This document shows positions 43,772 to 54,741 of a stretch of DNA of 64,000 nt, in pieces. Source of the DNA: Armigeres subalbatus (taxonomy: Eukaryota; Arthropoda; Insecta; Diptera; Culicidae); the NCBI RefSeq assembly GCF_024139115.2, contig NC_085140.1:155274452-155338451 (forward strand), read 5' to 3'. Position 1 is the first letter of the stretch, and each line of letters opens with the position of its first letter. The notes under the pieces are model-generated. The model did no database searches, was not told where the DNA came from, and saw only the letters and a program-made list of their open reading frames with translations. The position numbers and the translations under genes are program-made.

Positions 43772-44849
43772 TACTAACGATTGGCTACCATCAGTGAAAG
43801 CAGCTCTTAAGCCACAACTTAAGGCGAGACGAATTACGATCAAAGTACAAATTAATCGCTTGGTGATGGCAGATAGTTTCCGTCGATAGCAGAATCACAA
43901 CCGCGCGTCAGAGAAAGACGCAGCAGAAAATTATTCGCATGGATAGCAATAGTAGCAGTCAAATGAAATTTCCAAAATTATAATTTTAGTATGTAGTCTG
44001 CTGCTTGTTTCAGGTTTTATTTCCATCCATGCGAATACATTTTTGCGGCTTCTCCTTCTGACGCGCGCTCGCGATTTTGCTGCCGAAGACAACTTTCTGC
44101 TTTCTGCGCAATTTGCACTTCAAACAAAATGCGTCTCGGCTAACCCTTCGGTTCCACAAAATTGTGATCCTGAGAATCGATTTATTTTCAATACCGTTCC
44201 AATCACTGTAACTGTAACAAAACCAAATAAAAATTTTGTTAAAATTTCACTTGGTTGCCACTGATGCTATCCATGCGAATAAATATTTGTAGCATCTCGC
44301 TCAGATGCGCCTTTCCCTCGTGATTCTGCTACGGACGGCAATTTTCTGGTGTCACAAAATCGGTTAATTTGCACTTTGAACAACATTCTTAACACAACAA
44401 CCTTCTCTTGTATAAAATGGTGGTTCTGAAAAGAACCAATTTATTGGTCCTGCCACAAAACCAGATCCAGAACCATGCAAGATAATTTCACTGCACTGCT
44501 GCTGACGCCGTCGATAGCCACGCGAATCAGGGGCCTTTTTATACAAGGAGAAAATGGAACGGTGGGTCACAAGGCCCGCAGCTTACATCATTCTGATGAC
44601 CGTGTTCGGAATGCATGAATGGGATTGGTTGGTTCTGATATTTTTACTGGGTAGGGCAAGAATTGATATTTCCAATAGGTTTTGTAAATAATCAAGTGTT
44701 TCACAAATTGCTGGAGAGTTGTGGAGTCGATTGATATATAAATCTCAAAAATCCATCAAAAGATAAAGGCCCTTTCAACGTTCAAAATCTTACATGATTT
44801 CGGTATGGAAGTTTTAAAATCTGATTTGACACCCAGTACCTTCGGGTAA

Positions 44850-46240
44850 GACGTTGTCCAACGTCAAAAATCTCATTTTGGTCAAAAATGTCACATATGC
44901 AATTTCTTAAATGAACGGTTAAATTACTTTTAATATTTGCTAGCAGCGGAAATCACTTTTTTCGATTCAATTTTATTCGTGAGCAAGATTCTGCCATTTT
45001 TTTAGTTTTACTCTAAATGTGGTAATGACAAGCATGAAATGGAACACAATCGAACGAACGTCGAGAAACAATTTTATAACCACCCTACTACTAATATTAG
45101 CAATGAAGTAAGTTGTTCATTCATGCACCTACTTTCTCATAGGTTTACATCATTGTTACTAAATGTTGCATGTGGGTGTAGCTACATTGTGCGGCTTACT
45201 CGCAATGTAAAAGTTTGCTCGAGAAGACCGTGTTGCGTTTTGTTACGCTTCCTATCTTGATCCTGAATGTAGGTACGTAGGCGCATATATGCTATATGCT
45301 CCAGAAACAGAATCGATTATGTGCCAGATTTCAAACAGCTTTTCTGCTTTCTAGCACAGCTTGATATAGCGAGAAAAAAATCTCAAGGGGCTTTGATTTA
45401 TGGATTCTTTTGGTATGAGCGCTATCTGTGGGTTCCGGACAAGGTGCATCTTGATTGCCCATCTGTTGCTTCAGCTTTTCTTCGGGCTCAGCATTACGTG
45501 ATGGTTGTTTTATTGGTGTTAAGAACACATTTCTTAGAATACGAACATGGACGTCGTTATGACCGATCTCGCTCGTTTTGTTTTGAATCAAACAAAAATA
45601 CTTTTATTTTGCACTTGCTGTAAAGCAAGATAAGAAATTAACAAATGTGCGTTGCTTTTGAATTCAGTTTAGAATCTACAAACAAGCGGGATGCATTGCA
45701 AGTATGGTATGATCCTAAGACAGTTTCACCTTAAGAGCATATGTTTGCTGATGAGATTTGAGCTGTGGAATGGGAAATTTAATCGAATAAACTTTTTCAA
45801 TATTTAGCAATTTATTTTTGTTCAGATGTAGGAGAATCATTCTCGTTGTTATTCCACAATTTACGTGCTCAAAAAAAATGAAATAAGGGAAATCGTCAAA
45901 TGTTGAACGGATAATTTTTTCGCCTATTGTTGATCGCCCATAAGAGATGCACATGACGATTTCTCCTAATTGCCTTTAAAAGTAAATAACAATTTTATTA
46001 CACAGTTTATAGTTATTGACAGTGAGATTTTCAGCTAAACCTAAGTGCATAAATTCAAGTAAATCCTCACACAATAGTTTAACTTAGAAATCTCGTAGTT
46101 AAAAACTGCGAATGCGCTCAATGTATGAGTATTGAATACGGATCTACAATGTGTTAGAAAGAGCATAGGAATAGAACATCCCAACCAACGGATGGCAGAT
46201 TTTAATACAGTTCTGCATAAGAACCTTGCAGAAACTATAT
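44850..46240. other. no confident gene
   Basis: Frames at 45321-45623 (plus) and 45331-45591 (minus) overlap antiparallel; neither shows a known motif. They are left uncalled. Confidence 0.35.
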
Positions 46241-46245
46241 AATAA

Positions 46246-46372
46246 TTCGGCATATACAAAATCTGTATTATTTCAATACAATTATTGTATTGAAATAATA
46301 CAGATTTGTATTATTTTAATACAATATTTGCATAAAAAGCTTACAGAATTGTATATGCCCAGATTTTATACA
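46246..46372. repeat. nested AT-rich hairpin element
   Basis: The inner palindrome 46262-46304 ('ctgtattatttcaatacaa' and its inverse) is nearly perfect. The outer arms 'ggcatatacaa' and 'ttgtatatgcc' are inverted at 46248 and 46361. Probably a small MITE; no clear target duplication. Confidence 0.6.
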
Positions 46373-46865
46373 ATAATTGTCAGATTTGTTTTTTTATATA
46401 ATTTAATTATCAATTAATTAATTAATTAAAAAAAAAAACAATTAATTTAATTACCAATCCAGTATCTAACAGCACGTTTCCCCTTACCCTGCAATACAAA
46501 GCTTAACCATTAGTTGGTCCAGTGCTCGTATAATACAAGTCAATATAAGCCGCCAGGTCAATTCAGATGGGGTCTTTTGGACAACTATTTTTGAAATTTT
46601 TGACCCCATTTAGCTATTACGACACTTAGCGCCATGGAATCAGGTAATGGGAAAATCAGAAGGTGAAACCGAGTACACCCGAGAAAGTAAACATTTCACT
46701 TAGAAGCAGTTTATGTTAATTGATTATCATTTTACATTGGTGAGAAAGCTAAGAAAGTCAAGAATAATGTTGCCAATTTTTTTTTTTCCATTTTTCTATA
46801 TAAACTCCTATGTAGAAATGTTTTTTTTTAATTTATTTAATTGTCTTTCATGTTTATGTTTCAAC

Positions 46866-47048
46866 AAGACTGGAACGATATGCACTGGTGATCAAATCAC
46901 ATCAATTGGCAAACTTGACATGCACTATTCAGATGACTGGCAGATGATCGTATATGGTCCCATTAACATTCTAGTTGGAACAATTGCTTATTGCGAGGCG
47001 AGTTTCTGCATCAGTGCCGAGTTGTCATTGGCAATAGTTCATTTTTAA
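46866..47048 (+). pseudogene. possible decayed exon, ABCC-like spacing (very weak)
   Basis: A stop-free stretch ends GKLDMHYSDDWQMIV, YGPINILVGTIAYCEASFCISA and a stop at 47048. The spacing of 'G(R/K)LD ... GP ... ISA' resembles a membrane-domain segment of ABCC transporters. It is preceded by a pyrimidine-rich tract and an AG. Identity is low and no catalytic motif is present, so this could easily be chance; the 'NKTGT' string upstream is not taken as a P-type ATPase motif. Confidence 0.12.
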
Positions 47049-48334
47049 ATTCTCTGGAAGTACCAACTTGTACCAACAAGAGGGAAACTGATTCCTTTTC
47101 ATGTGAATAGAGTGCTCAATCTAAACTAGCCATAGATTTAACCGAACACATTCACCTACTGCCGCCAACATTCAACGCTAGTTGTTTATTTTGTATGCAC
47201 TCTGTTAAATTGTAGGATACAAAACCACTTCTTGACTAACTGGAATGTGGTTTACTACACCAACGTTTTCCTTCGGTTTTCCCTTTTGTATCGCATGTCA
47301 GTGGGACGAACTCATTCGGTTCCTACGGCTGCAACATCATACTTCTGCACAACAGGATAATAGAGCCAAGCATTTCCTCTGTGAGCCTTTTCCCATTGTT
47401 GCTTTAGCTTTTCACCCATATCATCAGATTGCCGCTACAGTTTCCAGCAAGAAGAAGACTCCATTCACCCATGCTTCGAGCGCAGCCGACAACAGTCTTG
47501 CAACAAAAAGCTACGAAATTGCATTGTTGGCCTCATGACTGTGATGCAGGAAAAAAAAACAGGAAGCTTACGAAAATCTTACCTAGTTGCGATAAAATCC
47601 CTTGTTGATGGCCATTTTAAAATGAGGCACTTAAACGTGGCTTTCAACACGCGACTTGCTTGGCACCGATGTGCATTCACGATATGTGCCATCGGCAACC
47701 ACCGGCAATAGTTTATCGCTTTATTTTTCTGATTTTGTTCTCTTTTGGTTGACAGGGTTGGTTTTCAGACTTCTGCTCACAATTCTGTTAATGAAAACTT
47801 TGATAATTTAAGAGGTTTATATGTTCGTTTTAGGGATGTAGCGTGGTTCTCTGATGGCCTTGGTGAAAACTTATTTAGTTTCCAATGTTGGCTGAAAGCC
47901 AAATCAACGAAGAAAAGAAATATCAGAACAATCCTACAGTAGAAGGATATTTTCTTAAATAAAATCGATTCAATCATACCTCGCACATTAATTGTTTTAT
48001 TTCTTGATATCAGTTATCACCATCAATGCATTAGCTTTAGAATAAGCATTTAATGCCCTCAAAATCACTAAACTCTGATAGATTAAAATCAAACGCGAGT
48101 TGAAATAAGCCGGAACCATCTCCCAAAAAATCATGCACGAATTCGAATCACTGGTTAAACTCATCGCAAGATTTTGTTGTGTTATTATGGTATAAACAGC
48201 AAATTGACTTTATTCACATAGAAAAATGAATATTCTTGCATGCGTGAATGTGCCCTGATTGATTTTAAAACTTCTAAAAGAAAATTGTTTTTTTCTTTGT
48301 AAATGAGAGAAACACGGAAAGCTCAAGCACGATT
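47049..48334. other. no recognisable feature
   Basis: Mixed AT-rich sequence with short unrecognised frames. Confidence 0.35.
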
Positions 48335-48436
48335 ATTATTATAATTATTATATTAAGTCGGAGTGGCCTTTACAGTACCTAAAAGTCGTCTCCATTCAGC
48401 TTAATCCATGGCAGCACGTCGCCCAATGGGGATGGT
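48335..48436 (-). pseudogene. RTE 3'-end fragment (old)
   Basis: The minus strand matches the 3' end of the RTE at 8.8-8.9 kb: 'ggagtggcctttacagtac', 'gtcgtctccattcagct' and 'ccatggcagcacgtcgcc' correspond, with about 20-25 percent differences. Only the last about 90 bases of the element survive, ending in an AT-rich 'attattat' tail. Confidence 0.6.
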
Positions 48437-48755
48437 AACCCCGTTTGTTATCTTTTCATTAGAATAGAGAATGCTTTTACCAAATTTGGTTGAAATCAGT
48501 CTAAGGGTATAGAATTTATTCTAATTGCCGATTTTCTTAACAATAACCCTCCCTTTTTCTCAAATTACCCTCCCATATGATCGTCTTTTTCTACTGAATA
48601 TGTGTACAAAATTTGGATGAAATCGGTCCTGGGAGTTGAAAGGACAGAAACAGAATTATTCGATTTCTAAACAAAAAACCTCCCACCACTCCTCCCTCTT
48701 TTCCAAATGATCCACCACTTCATTTGTTAATTTCCCCTGAGGATAGATATTGTGT

Positions 48756-48960
48756 GTACCATTTAGCCGAAAGGATAATTTAGCCAAAAGGTTCATTTGG
48801 TCGGAAGGGTCATTTGGCCGAAAGGGTCATTTGGCCGAAAAGGTCATTTGGCCAAACGGGTCATTAGGCCGAAAGGGTCATTTAGCCGAAAGGGTCATTT
48901 GGCCGAATAAGTCATTTTGCAGAATAGTTCATTTGAAAAGTGAATCGAATAGTTCATTTG
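48756..48960. repeat. 18-bp minisatellite 'ggtcatttggccgaaagg', about 11 units
   Basis: Tandem units with 0-4 changes each from about 48765 to 48945. Several units keep 'tttggccgaaa'. Because the unit is a multiple of 3, a plus-strand frame stays open through the array; this is a by-product of the repeat. Confidence 0.9.
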
Positions 48961-49064
48961 AATTAGGAATGAGAAGATAGACGTCTCACTTCTCACTCTT
49001 CATTTTTTTCTTCTCACTGTAAAAAGCGAGAAGCGCGAAATGAGTAGTGAGACGTTTCATTACG

Positions 49065-49150
49065 GCCGCCATCTGGTGCGGTTGGTTCTTGCGCTCTACT
49101 TTTGTGCGGTGATTCGCACAAAAACTAGAACAAAAGAACCAAAGCCATGA
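49065..49150 (-). repeat. inverted partner of the repeat at 39445-39530
   Basis: Contains 'gcggttggttcttgcgctct', 'ttttgtgcggtga' and 'atgaccgcggt' in the opposite orientation to the 39.4-kb copy. It abuts the MITE at 49169. Confidence 0.5.
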
Positions 49151-49168
49151 CCGCGGTTGAAGCAAAAG

Positions 49169-49503
49169 CACGGTGTGTTTGTCTGAAGAGGCTTATTTTC
49201 AAAAATTCAGTATCTCTAAAACACTTACTACACGAAAGTATAGGTTTTCCTCTTTCACGTAGGTGCATTTTTAAAATTTTCTATCGGGGGTCATTTTTCC
49301 ATACATTTTTGGGGGGTGAAATCGGCTATCATTTGAGATTCCTGCATTAAAAATAGTGAAAAAAATAAAAATTGTTCTAGATCCCCCGATAGAACATTTT
49401 AGTTTACCCACTATATGAAAGTGGAGAGCATCTACTTTCACGTGGTGGGTGTTTCAGAGATACTGATTTTTGAAAATTAATATTACCCCATAGACACACC
49501 GTG
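49169..49503. mobile_element. 335-bp MITE, long imperfect inverted repeats
   Basis: Ends 'cacggtgtgt' and 'acacaccgtg'. The inversion continues through 'ttttcaaaaattcagtatct' on the left and its near inverse on the right. A second internal inverted pair, 'ctatcggggg' and 'cccccgatag', lies around the centre. The flanks 'aaaag' and 'aaag' may be the target duplication. Confidence 0.7.
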
Positions 49504-49849
49504 AAAGAGTAATGTTTATGAAAAAGTGCTTTAGGTGCTGGACATGATCGTGTAATCAACGCCCTTGCTAATAATTCTTTAAAGCCTACACTGATGGACA
49601 CAATTATACGTCAAATTTTCATGGTAATCCCTCTAAATGCATAAACAGGTTTATTTCCGTCCCCAACGTCTGTTTTTAAGGGCTTTCAAAAATCCAAGCT
49701 GCTGTAAAAACCGCATTTCTTGACCGATTCTTTCGCAACAGTTGCATGGATCCCAATTTTTGATTTATACTAGTTTCGAGGCTATCCACAGTACGGTTCC
49801 AGAATTATTCCAGATTCCGGTAGGGTCAGTTGTCCCCAGAATAAGTAGC

Positions 49850-50282
49850 CATTTACAATTTTAAATCAAAACAGTTCGTGCGACACCTCAAACTTCATGA
49901 TTTCACAATGCAATGATGCGAATGATATTTTTGGGGTTCCTAGCCCACTAGGACTCAATCTGGCCACATCGGCAACAATCCGGGACCTACGGAATGGCCA
50001 TTTTCTAAATTGATTCAAAATAGGTCGTGCGACACCTCAAACTTCATGATTTTCTAAGTAATGATGGGAATGATATTTTTAGGGTTCCTGACCCACCCGG
50101 ATTCAATCCGGCCACATCGGTCACAATCCGGGGACCAACGGAATGGCCATTTTCTAAATTGATTCAAAATAGGTCGTGCGACACCTCAAACTTCATGATT
50201 TCACAAAGCAATGATGAGAATGATATTTTTAGGGTTCCTGGCCCACTCGGATTCAATCCGACCACATCGGTCACAATTCGTC
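49850..50282. repeat. 149-bp tandem repeat, 3 units
   Basis: 'cgtgcgacacctcaaacttc' occurs at about 49876, 50025 and 50174, giving a 149-bp period. Units share 'gggttcct', 'cccac', 'tccggccacatcgg' and 'aatggccattttctaaattg'. Units 2 and 3 are the most alike. Confidence 0.85.
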
Positions 50283-50289
50283 GTTGGAA

Positions 50290-50824
50290 TACCCGGAGCT
50301 GAATTTCTAGAGGAACTTCCGAAATCCCATTTCCCGTGAAATTCCTGCCATATATCCTCCTGGATTTCCCTGTGAAGTTCTTGGAGGGATTCACAGAGGA
50401 ACTCTTGGAAAAACTCCTGGAGGAGGTCCAACAAGCACTTCCGGGAGAATTTTCACAAGGAAGTCCTGAACTAATTCTAGGAGAAGTTCATTAAGGAATT
50501 TCTGGATAAATATCTGTAGGAATTCCCGGAAAAATACCAGGAGAAATTATTGCAGAAATTCCCAGATGAAATGCTGAAGAAATTACCGAATGAATTCCCA
50601 GAGATAGTTCTGAAGCAATACTTGGAAGAACTCTTGAAAGATATCTTGGAGGAACTCACAAATTAATATCCGAATGAAATTCTGGAGTGAATTTCTAGTG
50701 AAGTCCGAAAAGCATTCCAGGACAATTCCGCGGAAAATTTTCGGGAGAAATTCCTGAAGGAATTCCTGGAGAGGTACCTGAAGCAATTACCGGGGAAATA
50801 CCTGGAAAAATTTCCGAGAAAATT
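50290..50824. repeat. 'gaattcctggaggaa' minisatellite, about 24-bp period
   Basis: More than 20 diverged units such as 'gaattcctggagaggtacct' and 'gaaattcctgaaggaattcc'. Period 24 (a multiple of 3) keeps minus-strand frames open over 60-77 codons; these are by-products of the repeat. It ends exactly where RTE copy B begins. Confidence 0.75.
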
Positions 50825-52280
50825 TTTCATTTATTTAGTTTACATCTAAACAGATAACACTGAATCAACAATTTGACGCCACAATACACGGTTCGAGGCC
50901 GCATCTCTCCATCCTCGGATACGCCCTACGCTCGCCAAGTCGTTTTGCACCTGGTCTGCCCATCTCGCTCGCTTCGCTCCACGCCGTCTCGTACCTGCCG
51001 GATCGGAAGCGAACACCATCTTTGCAGGGTTGCTGTCCGGCATTCTTGCAACATGTCCTGCCCATCGTACCCTTCCGGCTTTGGCTACCTTCTGGATACT
51101 GGGTTCGCCGTAGAGTTGGGCGAGCTCGTGGTTCATTCTTCGCCGCCACACACCGTCTTCTTGCACACCGCCAAAGATGGTCCTAAACACCCGTTTCTCG
51201 AGTACTCCGAGTGCTTGCAAGTCCTCCTCGAGCATTGTCCATGTTTCATGTCCGTAGAGGACAACCGGTCTTATAAGCGTCTTGTACATGACACATTTGG
51301 TGCGGTGGCGAATCTTTTTTGACCGCAGATTCTTCTGGAGCCCCTAGTAGGCCCGACTTCCACAGATGATGCGCCTTCGTATTTCACGACAAACATTGTT
51401 ATCAGCCGTTAGCAAGGATCCGAGGTAGACGAATTCCTCGACCACCTCGAAGGTACCCCCGTCTATCGTAACACTGCTTCCCAGGCGGGCCCTGTAGGCC
51501 CACAAGCATGTTCTTTATCTTTGATGCATTCACCACCAGTCCAACTTTTGTTGCTTCACGTTTCAGGCGGGTGTACAGTTCTGCCACCTTTGCAAATGTC
51601 CGGCCGACAATGTCCATGTCATCTGCGAAACAAATAAATTGACTGGATCTGTTGAAAATCTTACCCCGGCTGTTACACCCGGCTCTCCGCATGAAACCCT
51701 CTAGCGCAATGTTGAACAACAGGCACGAAAGTCCACCTTGTCTTAGTCCCCGGCGTGATTCGATCGAACTGCAGTGTTCGCCCGAAATCTTCACACAGTT
51801 CTGCACACCATCCACCGTTGCTTTGATCAGTCTGGTAAGCTTCCCAGGGAAGCTGTTCTCGTCCATAATTTTCGATAGCTCTACGCGGTCTATACTGTCG
51901 TATGCCGCCTTGAAATCAACGAACAGATGGTGCTTTATTTCATTGGTTTAATCACCGTTACTCAGTATGGAGTCGTTTTGTTGATTTTTCTCGGTGAACA
52001 AAAACTAAACACAGGAAGATGATCTGGGATATCACTTTGTACGCGGCATTAAGGATGGTGATCGCTCGAAAGTTCTCACACTCCAGCTTGTCGCCTTTCT
52101 TGTATATGGGGCATATAACCACGTCCTTCCACTCCTCCGGTAGCTGTTCAGTTTCCCAGATTCTGACTATCAATGTGTGCAGGCAAGTGGCTAGCTTTTC
52201 CGCGCCCATCTTGATGAGCTCAGCTCCGATACCATCCTTACCAGCTGCTTTATTGGTCTTTAGCTGTTGAATGGCATCCT
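50825..52280 (-). pseudogene. RTE-clade retrotransposon copy B, 5'-truncated and rearranged
   Basis: Very similar to copy A throughout. Frames on the minus strand: 51958-52209 (start of RT: ICPIYKKGDKLECENFRAIT), 51402-51866 (ESRRGLRQGGLSCLLF; FICFADDMDIVG) and 50846-51289 (C-terminus, LIRPVVLYGHETWTM to the end). RQGDG is reduced to RQGG by a 3-base deletion. A 123-bp stretch present in copy A (21778-21900) is replaced here by 80 bp of unrelated DNA (51934-52013). The 5' end stops at 52280 inside the RT, next to another repeat. No target duplication was found. Confidence 0.85.
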
Positions 52281-52283
52281 ATT

Positions 52284-52617
52284 ATTAACATCTCGTGGAT
52301 AAATGGCGGGATCTTCTCCCATCTATTGGGTCAATCTGGGAAACGAGTGCTAGATTATAATATTGTATGTACGAACTTTCTTCTGGAAGGAGATTCTCTA
52401 TTCATCCCGTGGATTCGCATAAGTGTCTCTGCTTATGGAACCACCCTACCCATTTTTGGCCCTCCATACAGAAGTCTGATGAAATACAAACAATAGTATA
52501 ATAATGATCAAATCGTTTGTAAGATATGGCCAGTGCTATCGGCAGGTGCCTTGCTACAATACATAGGAGTATCATCGTCATCATCATTTTATGCCTAACG
52601 TCCTATTGATAGTTCTC
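52284..52617. repeat. 334-bp repeat unit, copy 1
   Basis: About 93 percent identical to 57299-57640 in the same orientation ('attgggtcaatctgggaaac', 'ttctggaaggagattctcta', 'atcccgtggattcgcataag', 'acgtcctattgatagttctc'). It directly follows RTE copy B. Differences include the length of the (ATC)n tract near the end. Class unknown. Confidence 0.8.
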
Positions 52618-52689
52618 GAGGATCGAAGTGTGCCGCGCTGTCGAAAAGGCGTAAAAATTTCTGCTCCCGTCATTTTTTCCCGGGAGCGC

Positions 52690-52975
52690 TAAACATTCCC
52701 GCCGAAGATCAAAAATACGTTCCGGAAGAATTTGTAGCGACACACAAAGTGGAAGAATTTCTCAAAAACTACAAGAAGCTTCTGCATTGTTCGCTGCTCT
52801 CCATTCTTAAAGGTACGGCTAAACGAGCCGAGACGATCTTCAGTAGTCGCAGTCTTCATCGAAGGACAACTCATCAATCAACTCTAGGACACCAGGTCCA
52901 GGACGCCCAAGCGATGACGAACGTATGAAACACAGACGTGCTGGGAGCTCTTTGGTTCATGGCGGCATGGAATAC
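52690..52975 (+). pseudogene. decayed protein-coding fragment, unknown family
   Basis: Frame 1 reads PAEDQKYVPEEFVATHK, VEEFLKNYKKLLHCSLL and KGTAKRAETIFSSRS. After about 52850 the sense continues in another frame as SKDNSSINSRTPGPGRPSDD, then ERMKHRRAGSSLVHGGMEYA, followed by GTGAGC, a possible splice donor. The charged, linker-like 'TPGPGRP...ERMKHRR' piece resembles the 'GRP...SERSKRR' signature I recall from uncharacterised invertebrate repeat-borne proteins. One frameshift is needed, so it is at best a relic. Confidence 0.3.
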
Positions 52976-53322
52976 GCGGTGAGCTTGTTTCATGCTTTTT
53001 ATTTCAAATTTTTAAATTTCAACGGAACATCATCATTTTTCCGTCTATACAGTTTCTTATCTTGAACCCTCTTCCAGACGTGGAGATGTTCAACAGTTTT
53101 TTTTTGCCTTGAAGCGTATGGCACATTTTTCGCGTAACGTTTGAATGGGGCCTGCGGCCAAAACGTAGACATTGAAAAAATTAGGTTCGAAAAAATGCAT
53201 CACAATTTCTATTCTTATTTCCTTGAGCTAATATTGTTTAATGTTTATTAGGTTGGAATGGTGAACGGTTCACTATCATCCAATTTTTGACATATGGGAG
53301 AACACGAAGATACAATGGGAAC

Positions 53323-54733
53323 TAGAGATGGGCGTTCCGCTCAGGAGCTGTTCCAAAGATTCGCTTCCTTACATTGAGCTGATGAGCCATGGATCTTTTT
53401 TAAAGAAGCCCAGCTCAGCAACTCACTTTAAATTGATGAAATCATTGTCAAACACGCGCCTAGAGAAACTCCCTCGAGCGTACGCACTCGAGTACGCGCG
53501 CTGTTGTATTTTGTACAGCACAAACGAAAATACCACGCTCTCGGTACACAACACAAGCGAGCTTGTATGAGTATTCCAGTCCAGTACTGCGCACGTGCTG
53601 ATCGTTTATTATTTGCACCTCAAGCACCATCAAGCCAAGCGACAGAACCATCTAGCCAAGCAACAGAAATCATTTCTACTGCAGAGAGGAATAAGAAACA
53701 CACAAGCAAAAATAATCTAGCTTGCCGCCTATTTCTTAACCCATACCCACATACTCGGCGCTACGAACGGACACACAAAAGATACCTAGTAGTGCGGTAG
53801 CGAACGAACCGTACTAAGCAAAAGATCCGAAGATCCGAACAACTCTCAGTTCCGCTCATGTCGTCGTCCGTCTCGAAATTGCTGTGACATGGGAGCGAGA
53901 GCTGCGCCACTAGCTCAGATCCGTGCGACACGGATCTCGATCCGGATCAGTCGCGACCGATTCTAGCGAGCGAACCGTGTGGTTCAAACGAACCGAGCTG
54001 GGTGCTGTGTCTTGCACGGAGCGGATCTTTTACCGGATGTGCACATGTGTTTGTTTGTAGCACCGTGCTCTGTATTTTTTTACTCTCTTGTTTTTATTTC
54101 TCTCGCATTTCGGGAACCAATATAGATGAATGGGCTCGCTTGTATGAAAATGTCAACTACGCATGGTTAGAAGGGTTAGAAGCGCGCGCAAACAAGACAT
54201 TGATTTACTGCACCCAGTATGAAGAGAAAACTTATGACACGTGATATGGTTCATATACATATCAGAGACTAGGGACTGAATTATTTAAATTAACGATTTG
54301 AGAAACGTTATCAACAAAATGTAGCTTAGAATTATGAATAGCAAATAATGTTGAGTTAGTTTCTGTGTAGAAATAAATGTGATAGTTCTAAATGAACTCC
54401 TAGACTTCAAAACTAGACGGTCAGAAAAGGCGTAATAAATGTTATTAGTTTAAAATTGTCGGTTTTTCAATAGAAATTATTACATCACTGTAGCTAAACA
54501 TTTTAAAAATTTCAAAGAAAATTAAATAGATGAATGATGAACGAATGAATAAATCAATGAATGACATAAATTTTTCAATTTTTTGAACAATAATTAAAAT
54601 AATAATATTAACAATTATGTTTTATTATATGTAGCATTAAAGAACTGAAGAGCTGATCCAAGGAGCTGACTCTTTTCAATGAACTGAACGGATCAGATCC
54701 GCTCACTGCAATGAGCTGTTTTGCCCATCTCTA
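53323..54733. mobile_element. 1.4-kb non-autonomous hAT element
   Basis: Termini 'tagagatgggc' and 'gcccatctcta', with the 8-bp duplication 'atgggaac' at 53315-53322 and 54734-54741. TAGAGATGGGC-type ends with 8-bp duplications are typical of hAT. Subterminal 'gagctg' and 'agctc' motifs are frequent at both ends. Internal frames (53504-53800, 54002-54244) show no hAT transposase motif. The left part is GC-rich and the right part AT-rich, so the interior may be captured DNA. Confidence 0.85.
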
Positions 54734-54741
54734 ATGGGAAC

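Larger units (their letters stand above)
42800..44580. repeat. diverged local repeats ('ggcaattttctggcgtc' family)
   Basis: 42836-42925 resembles 44333-44450 (shared 'ggcaattttctgg', 'caacaaccttc' and 'aaaatggtgg'). 'atccatgcgaata' occurs at 44028 and 44270, and its inverse near 43935, next to 'ctgacgcgcg'-like sequence. Several partial copies of one unit lie in both orientations. The TIR element at 43510-43771 interrupts this zone. Confidence 0.45.

Noticed and set aside
46850..46890. NKTGT string resembling the P-type ATPase DKTGT motif
   Set aside because: The phosphorylated Asp is absent and no other ATPase motif lies nearby.
48750..48980. 76-codon frame with repeats
   Set aside because: Arises from the 18-bp minisatellite, whose length is a multiple of three.
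48756..50282. Regularly repeated short units considered as a CRISPR array
   Set aside because: Eukaryotic minisatellite and 149-bp tandem repeats; no constant repeat with unique spacers and no cas genes.
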